A DNA stretch of 64,000 nt from NCBI GenBank assembly GCA_949318235.1, contig OX439128.1, forward strand, positions 55,558,374 through 55,622,373. The letters are read 5' to 3'. Made by a program: the position numbers and the translations under genes. Positions 60,101-64,000 of the stretch are shown piece by piece. The DNA comes from Ecdyonurus torrentis. Taxonomy: Eukaryota; Arthropoda; Insecta; Ephemeroptera; Heptageniidae. The notes under the pieces are model-generated. The model ran no database searches, was not told the origin of the DNA, and saw nothing but the letters and a program-made list of their open reading frames with translations. The stretch's first letter is position 1, and every line of letters begins with the position of its first letter.

Positions 60101-60400
60101 GTAATATATAATAAATTATTATATTTTGTTTCTATCTAACAATTTTTTTAATATAATTTTGTTTTTTACATCAAATTTGTTTGTAAGAAAGTATTGACGT
60201 CATTGACAATTAAAGCATGCATGCATAACAAAAATAGATATAAGATATAGCTACACGTGACCTTCACAAAATATACTAAAAATAACTGGAGGATTTAGCA
60301 AATAAAAATTAACATATATATATATAACATATGTTGAGGTTTTTTATATCTAAATTATAAATATATATAAATATAAATTACAAATATATAAATAAATAAC
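60101..60400. other. Non-coding spacer
   Basis: AT-rich, no gene. Confidence 0.4.
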
Positions 60401-60402
60401 CA

Positions 60403-60852
60403 AATGATGAATGAATGAATGAATGAATGAATGAATGAATGAATGAATGAATGAATGAATGAATGAATGAATGAATGAATGAATGAATGAATGAATGAAT
60501 GAATGAATATATGAATGAATGAATGAATGAATGAATGAATGAATGAATGAATGAATGAATGAATGAATGAATGAATGAATGAATGAATGAATGAATGAAT
60601 GAATGAATGAATGAATATATGAATGAATATATGAATGAATGAATGAATGAATGAATGAATGAATGAATGAATGAATGAATGAATGAATGAATGAATGAAT
60701 GAATGAATGAATGAATGAATGAATGAATGAATGAATGAATGAATGAATGAATGAATATATGAATGAATGAATGAATGAATGAATGAATGAATGAATGAAT
60801 GAATGAATGAATGAATGAATGAATGAATGAATGAATGAATGAATGAATGATG
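60403..60852. repeat. (ATGA)n microsatellite, ~450 bp
   Basis: About 110 copies with ATAT interruptions near 60507, 60615, 60627 and 60756. The Ser-Phe-Ile-His frames are artefacts. Confidence 0.97.
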
Positions 60853-60918
60853 AATAAATAAATGTCGAATGAAAGAAAGAATGAACAAATAAAAATGCTT
60901 ACAGTGTTACAAAAACAA

Positions 60919-62317
60919 ACCGGACTAAACATTTTGCATGGAAGGCCGAGCCCAGTGCACTAGACCCTATTTTTATAATTAAATATTACAAAAAGTATCC
61001 ATTGTACTAAGCTCAAATTTTTATAGACGATCCAAAATTTATTAAGCTGTATAGCAAAATTATTGAAACATTTTCATCGCAATTATGGTAATAGCGAAAA
61101 ATTAATAACTGAAATTACTTTTGTCAATAAGAAATACATTGACTGCGATTCACAATTTTAAACCTCATCACATCAGGTATTAGAGAGGTTGTGTGCCTAT
61201 GGTTAGAAAAAAATAGAGCAAGGGATGTGCGATTATATATAAGAAAAAAAAACTTTTTATGATGAGAGGGGTCGCTAGCAAATTTTACTTTTAATAAAAA
61301 GAGAAATCTCGAATCTAAAGAATAACATTTAAAATAGTAGTATATTCCTTCTCATCTCTCTTGTCATATTAACTCAAACAAATTCAGTTTTTTTTTTTTT
61401 TTTTTTTTTTTTTTGTAGAAATTAAATATATAACGTAAAAATAAAAAATAAAAATTTCTACTGCGTACGGCATAAACGTTTAGCAGAATGTTTTTTTTTT
61501 GTCATGATATTTTTAATTTAAATTATTAAATTATATTCAAATATGCATATTTTTATACATAATTTCTCTTTTTAGATCTAAAAACTTTCAGAGGTAGATA
61601 TTTGCAATATTTATAGCATTAACAAATTACAGAGATGATATATTTTATACTAGATTTTAACAATTACCATTTTTATTTTATGACCTTTTTTTATTTAGTA
61701 CTGCGTTTTTTTGTTTTTGCTTTTTTTGTTTTTTGTTTTTTTTCTTTTTTTACCACACTACACGCGTATTTTTTAACACCTTTTGTATATTTATTTTCAT
61801 TAGCTGGTGTATATTATAAGGACATGAATGAAGCATCAAAAGGGCCGCATTGTGTTATGCATTGTGTTATAATATATATTAATAATTAATGCAAGAAGGC
61901 AATAAAGCTTTTAACATTCCTTATTTTTTATCTTATACCTAACCATATACATATTATGTCTATGTACCTAACATTATTTTTCTTTGTGAAAAAAAAGTCC
62001 CCTCTTAATTTTTGTAACCTCTCAGGGTAATAAAATTTTCCCTCCAAAGTGATCGACTACTCAAGGGGTGACCTTTTATATTTTATATAGAGCAGGTATG
62101 CAGATGTCCCAGACCCGGTACGGCTGTCCACGCAAAATAAAAATTTTAATTAAGAATTACAATTAATGCAATCATATCTGCGCGCTCAACTTTTTTGTCA
62201 AGATGTAAGTCAACACTTTTGAGAAAGTAACCAAATTTCATAATTTTTGAGCAATTACAAAAAATTAAAAATTAAAAAAACTAACTAAAAAATGAGACAG
62301 ACCCTGTCCGAGCGCTG
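60919..62317 (-). repeat. 1.35-kb dispersed repeat, copy B (inverted)
   Basis: Reverse complement of 46294-47622 with scattered indels, for example a longer T tract at 61387-61414 and a second TGTTATGCATTGTGTTATAA block at 61853. Ends CCGGACTAAAC and GACCCTGTCCGAGCGCT. Confidence 0.85.
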
Positions 62318-62819
62318 AAAAAAAAATTTAAAAAACCGCATCTTTAAATTATTTATTTTTTTTCTAGTAATTAAAATCGTGTTCTGGTAAAATCTAAAAA
62401 TTCAATTTTCGGAACAAAACTTTTCAACTTTCAAACAAGCTGTTATTCTAAGTATTTTTTAAACCGCATTGCAGAAAAAAAATCAGTCATTTAAAATGTT
62501 TTAATATTAGGGAGATACAAAAAAAAAAAAAAAAAAATTTCCTCAAATTTTATACTCAAAAGGTGTAAAAAAAAAAATAAAATTTTGAAGTTCTAGCTCT
62601 AATTGAAATTTCAAAATTTTTAAATACTTATTTCGTATTTTCTGCAAAAAAGTGGCGTGGCACGCCCCCCAAAAATCGCACCTGCGCCGCTATGAGGGGG
62701 CTTCACCCCATTTGTTTCATTGTTATAGTATCTCTAGGGGTAAGGGCGCCTAGCAGGATTATTATTCCCCGGGCACCTAGCTAGCTATTTTGACGGGCAC
62801 TCACACACACAAGACTCAC
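62318..62819. other. Non-coding spacer
   Basis: A tracts, then a less AT-rich patch (62645-62800: GTGGCGTGGCACGCCCCCC, ACCTGCGCCGCTATGAGGGG). No exon supported. Confidence 0.4.
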
Positions 62820-62917
62820 CTTGAAACAAAACGACGTCCGCACACGTTGCTCTCTGTTCAGCATCTGCCTCAAAATTTACTTTCATCGTAGAGCCATAGG
62901 TAAGACAAAATAGCGAC
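62820..62917 (-). CDS. Weak candidate internal exon of unknown protein
   Basis: 98 bp between a possible acceptor TTGAAG|GTCGC and donor TTTCAAG|GTGAGT (good consensus). One frame is open: SLFCLTYGSTMKVNFEADAE, then QRATCADVVLFQ. Codon usage is less AT-rich than its surroundings and two Cys are present, suggesting an extracellular module, but I recognise no domain. The acceptor is weak (no clear pyrimidine tract). It could belong to a gene running leftward from beyond the window. Confidence 0.3.
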
Positions 62918-62979
62918 CTTCAATTTTGACTAAAATATTCGCTTCACACGAGAAACCTGTTTTTAATTACTTAAAATTC

Positions 62980-62983
<4 letters not shown>

Positions 62984-63052
<69 letters not shown>
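62984..63052. repeat. (TA)n microsatellite
   Basis: About 34 TA units. Confidence 0.93.
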
Positions 63053-63054
<2 letters not shown>

Positions 63055-63402
63055 TTCAGTACATAATAAGGCGTAGAAATATATAATTCAAATGTTTTTT
63101 TCTTAATAATATCCTATATACTATATTATATATCTAAATATGTACATAGATTTCTTATTTATTTTTCTTTCAAAATTAGAAGGTTTTGTGTTTATGACGT
63201 CACAGAGATGAGAGGTAGGAGGGGAAGTAAAGAGAAAAGTGTTATTTGACCTCGCAAAAAAAAAAAAAAAAAGTTTATAATTATAATTAAACAGCGACAG
63301 TTAAATGGTATGTGAATTTTAATTTTTGACCATATATTTAATATAAATATATGATTTGATAATTTATTTTTTTATGTGCATATAAATTTAGCATAACATA
63401 AA

Positions 63403-63576
63403 CTCACTCATTCCCTCCCACTCACTCACTCACTCGCACTCACTCCCTCCCTTCCTCCCACCCCCTCCCGCCCACCCACTCACTCGTACTCACACCCTCC
63501 CTCCCACCCAACCACTCTCTCACTTCCTCCCTCCGTCCCACCATCTCACTCACTCCCACCCACCCACTCACTCGAT
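63403..63576. repeat. C/T-rich degenerate (CACT)n / CCCTCC tract
   Basis: Mixture of ACTC, CCCTCC and CACCCAC words: an old, decayed relative of the (ACTC)n type. Confidence 0.85.
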
Positions 63577-63709
63577 TACCAAAATTTCTATAATGATAAC
63601 GATACTAGGTTTTAGCCTCACACGATATCGTTACTTTTAAAAATCTCACCCACGATAACCTTACTATAACGATATAATTTATTTATATTTAATTTTAGAC
63701 TTTAATTTA

Positions 63710-63830
63710 TTTACCAGAATATTAATGTAGCCCCACGAGAGAACATGAAAAAACTGTAAAGTATGCAATTTGCGTGACTATTCATGTTTATGACGTCAGA
63801 AACATGCAAAAATTAGAAACAATGCAAATT
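63710..63830 (+). repeat. Dispersed repeat copy
   Basis: ACCAGAATATTAATGTAGCC, CTGTAAAGTATGCAATTTGC, GTTTATGACGTCAGAAACAT match the distal half of 40790-40985 (inverted) and 25245-25380. Confidence 0.7.
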
Positions 63831-64000
63831 ATAAAAAAAAAAAATGAAAATTAGCTTTCAAAATGTTATTTGTGCCATTTGTTTTGCCAGTCACAACTTT
63901 GATTCATTTAGATCGAATATTAGGACTAAAATCTTTCAATTGCAATAATACAAAGAAATAAACGAAAGTCAAGTTAATTAGTTTTAATAAATATTTTTAC

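Noticed and set aside
60355..60932. Open frames of SFIH repeats
   Set aside because: Translation of (ATGA)n.
61635..61889. 84-residue Phe-rich frame in the 1.35-kb repeat
   Set aside because: Low complexity, and the other copy has a different, indel-broken frame.

Overview
This is AT-rich, intron- and repeat-dominated nuclear DNA of an invertebrate animal. A metazoan is shown by exons of dynactin subunit Arp11 (ACTR10), a secreted S1A serine protease and an ankyrin-repeat protein. The protease tail (GDSGGGF, then LRGIVS, YVFTD and FLPWI) and the mariner-type transposase remnant both resemble arthropod families, so an arthropod is my best guess, held loosely. No prokaryotic-style operons, CRISPR arrays or complete viral genomes are visible.

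Layout. 1-6766: a degenerate LINE (endonuclease/reverse transcriptase) split by a 4,000-bp, nearly perfectly palindromic, non-coding insertion at 815-4814. Removing that insertion plus one TGA target duplication restores the LINE reading frame. 8184-14488 (minus): four consecutive internal exons of ACTR10 with matching phases and consensus splice sites. Every intron seen is largely filled by tandem arrays or palindromic elements: a 105-bp hairpin satellite, a 28-bp minisatellite, a ~195-bp repeat and a 124-bp satellite. 17.9-22.2 kb: a palindromic MITE whose core resembles the 105-bp satellite, about 1 kb of (ACTC)n, and other repeats. 22749-24614 (minus): the last coding exon of an ankyrin-repeat protein. 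24.7-30.4 kb: microsatellites (including ~1 kb of TATAA), a dead mariner-like transposon and a zinc-finger remnant. 30431-36757: a 6.3-kb segment bounded by inverted arrays of a 33-bp repeat and enclosing a second broken LINE. That LINE is flanked by a 34-bp inverted repeat and is itself broken by a 261-bp palindromic insertion with a 9-bp duplication.

37630-38760 (minus) holds two phase-matched exons of an S1 serine protease. 53298-53364 (minus) is a signal-peptide exon that may begin the same gene; the catalytic His and Asp exons were not found, and a 200-N gap lies between. The intervening 15 kb holds MITEs in (TA)n tracts, a foldback repeat, a hAT-like element with a perfect 8-bp duplication, an inverted ~390-bp repeat array, another TIR element, a LINE 3' remnant and a second array of the 124-bp satellite. 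From 54.4 to 64 kb I see mostly microsatellites, a 5S rRNA-derived fragment, a small MITE, a 1.35-kb repeat inverted relative to its partner at 46-47.6 kb, and one weak exon candidate.

The recurring theme is foldback (palindromic) DNA elements and satellites apparently derived from parts of such elements, packed around small conserved exons. All homology calls were made by eye; no search was run.
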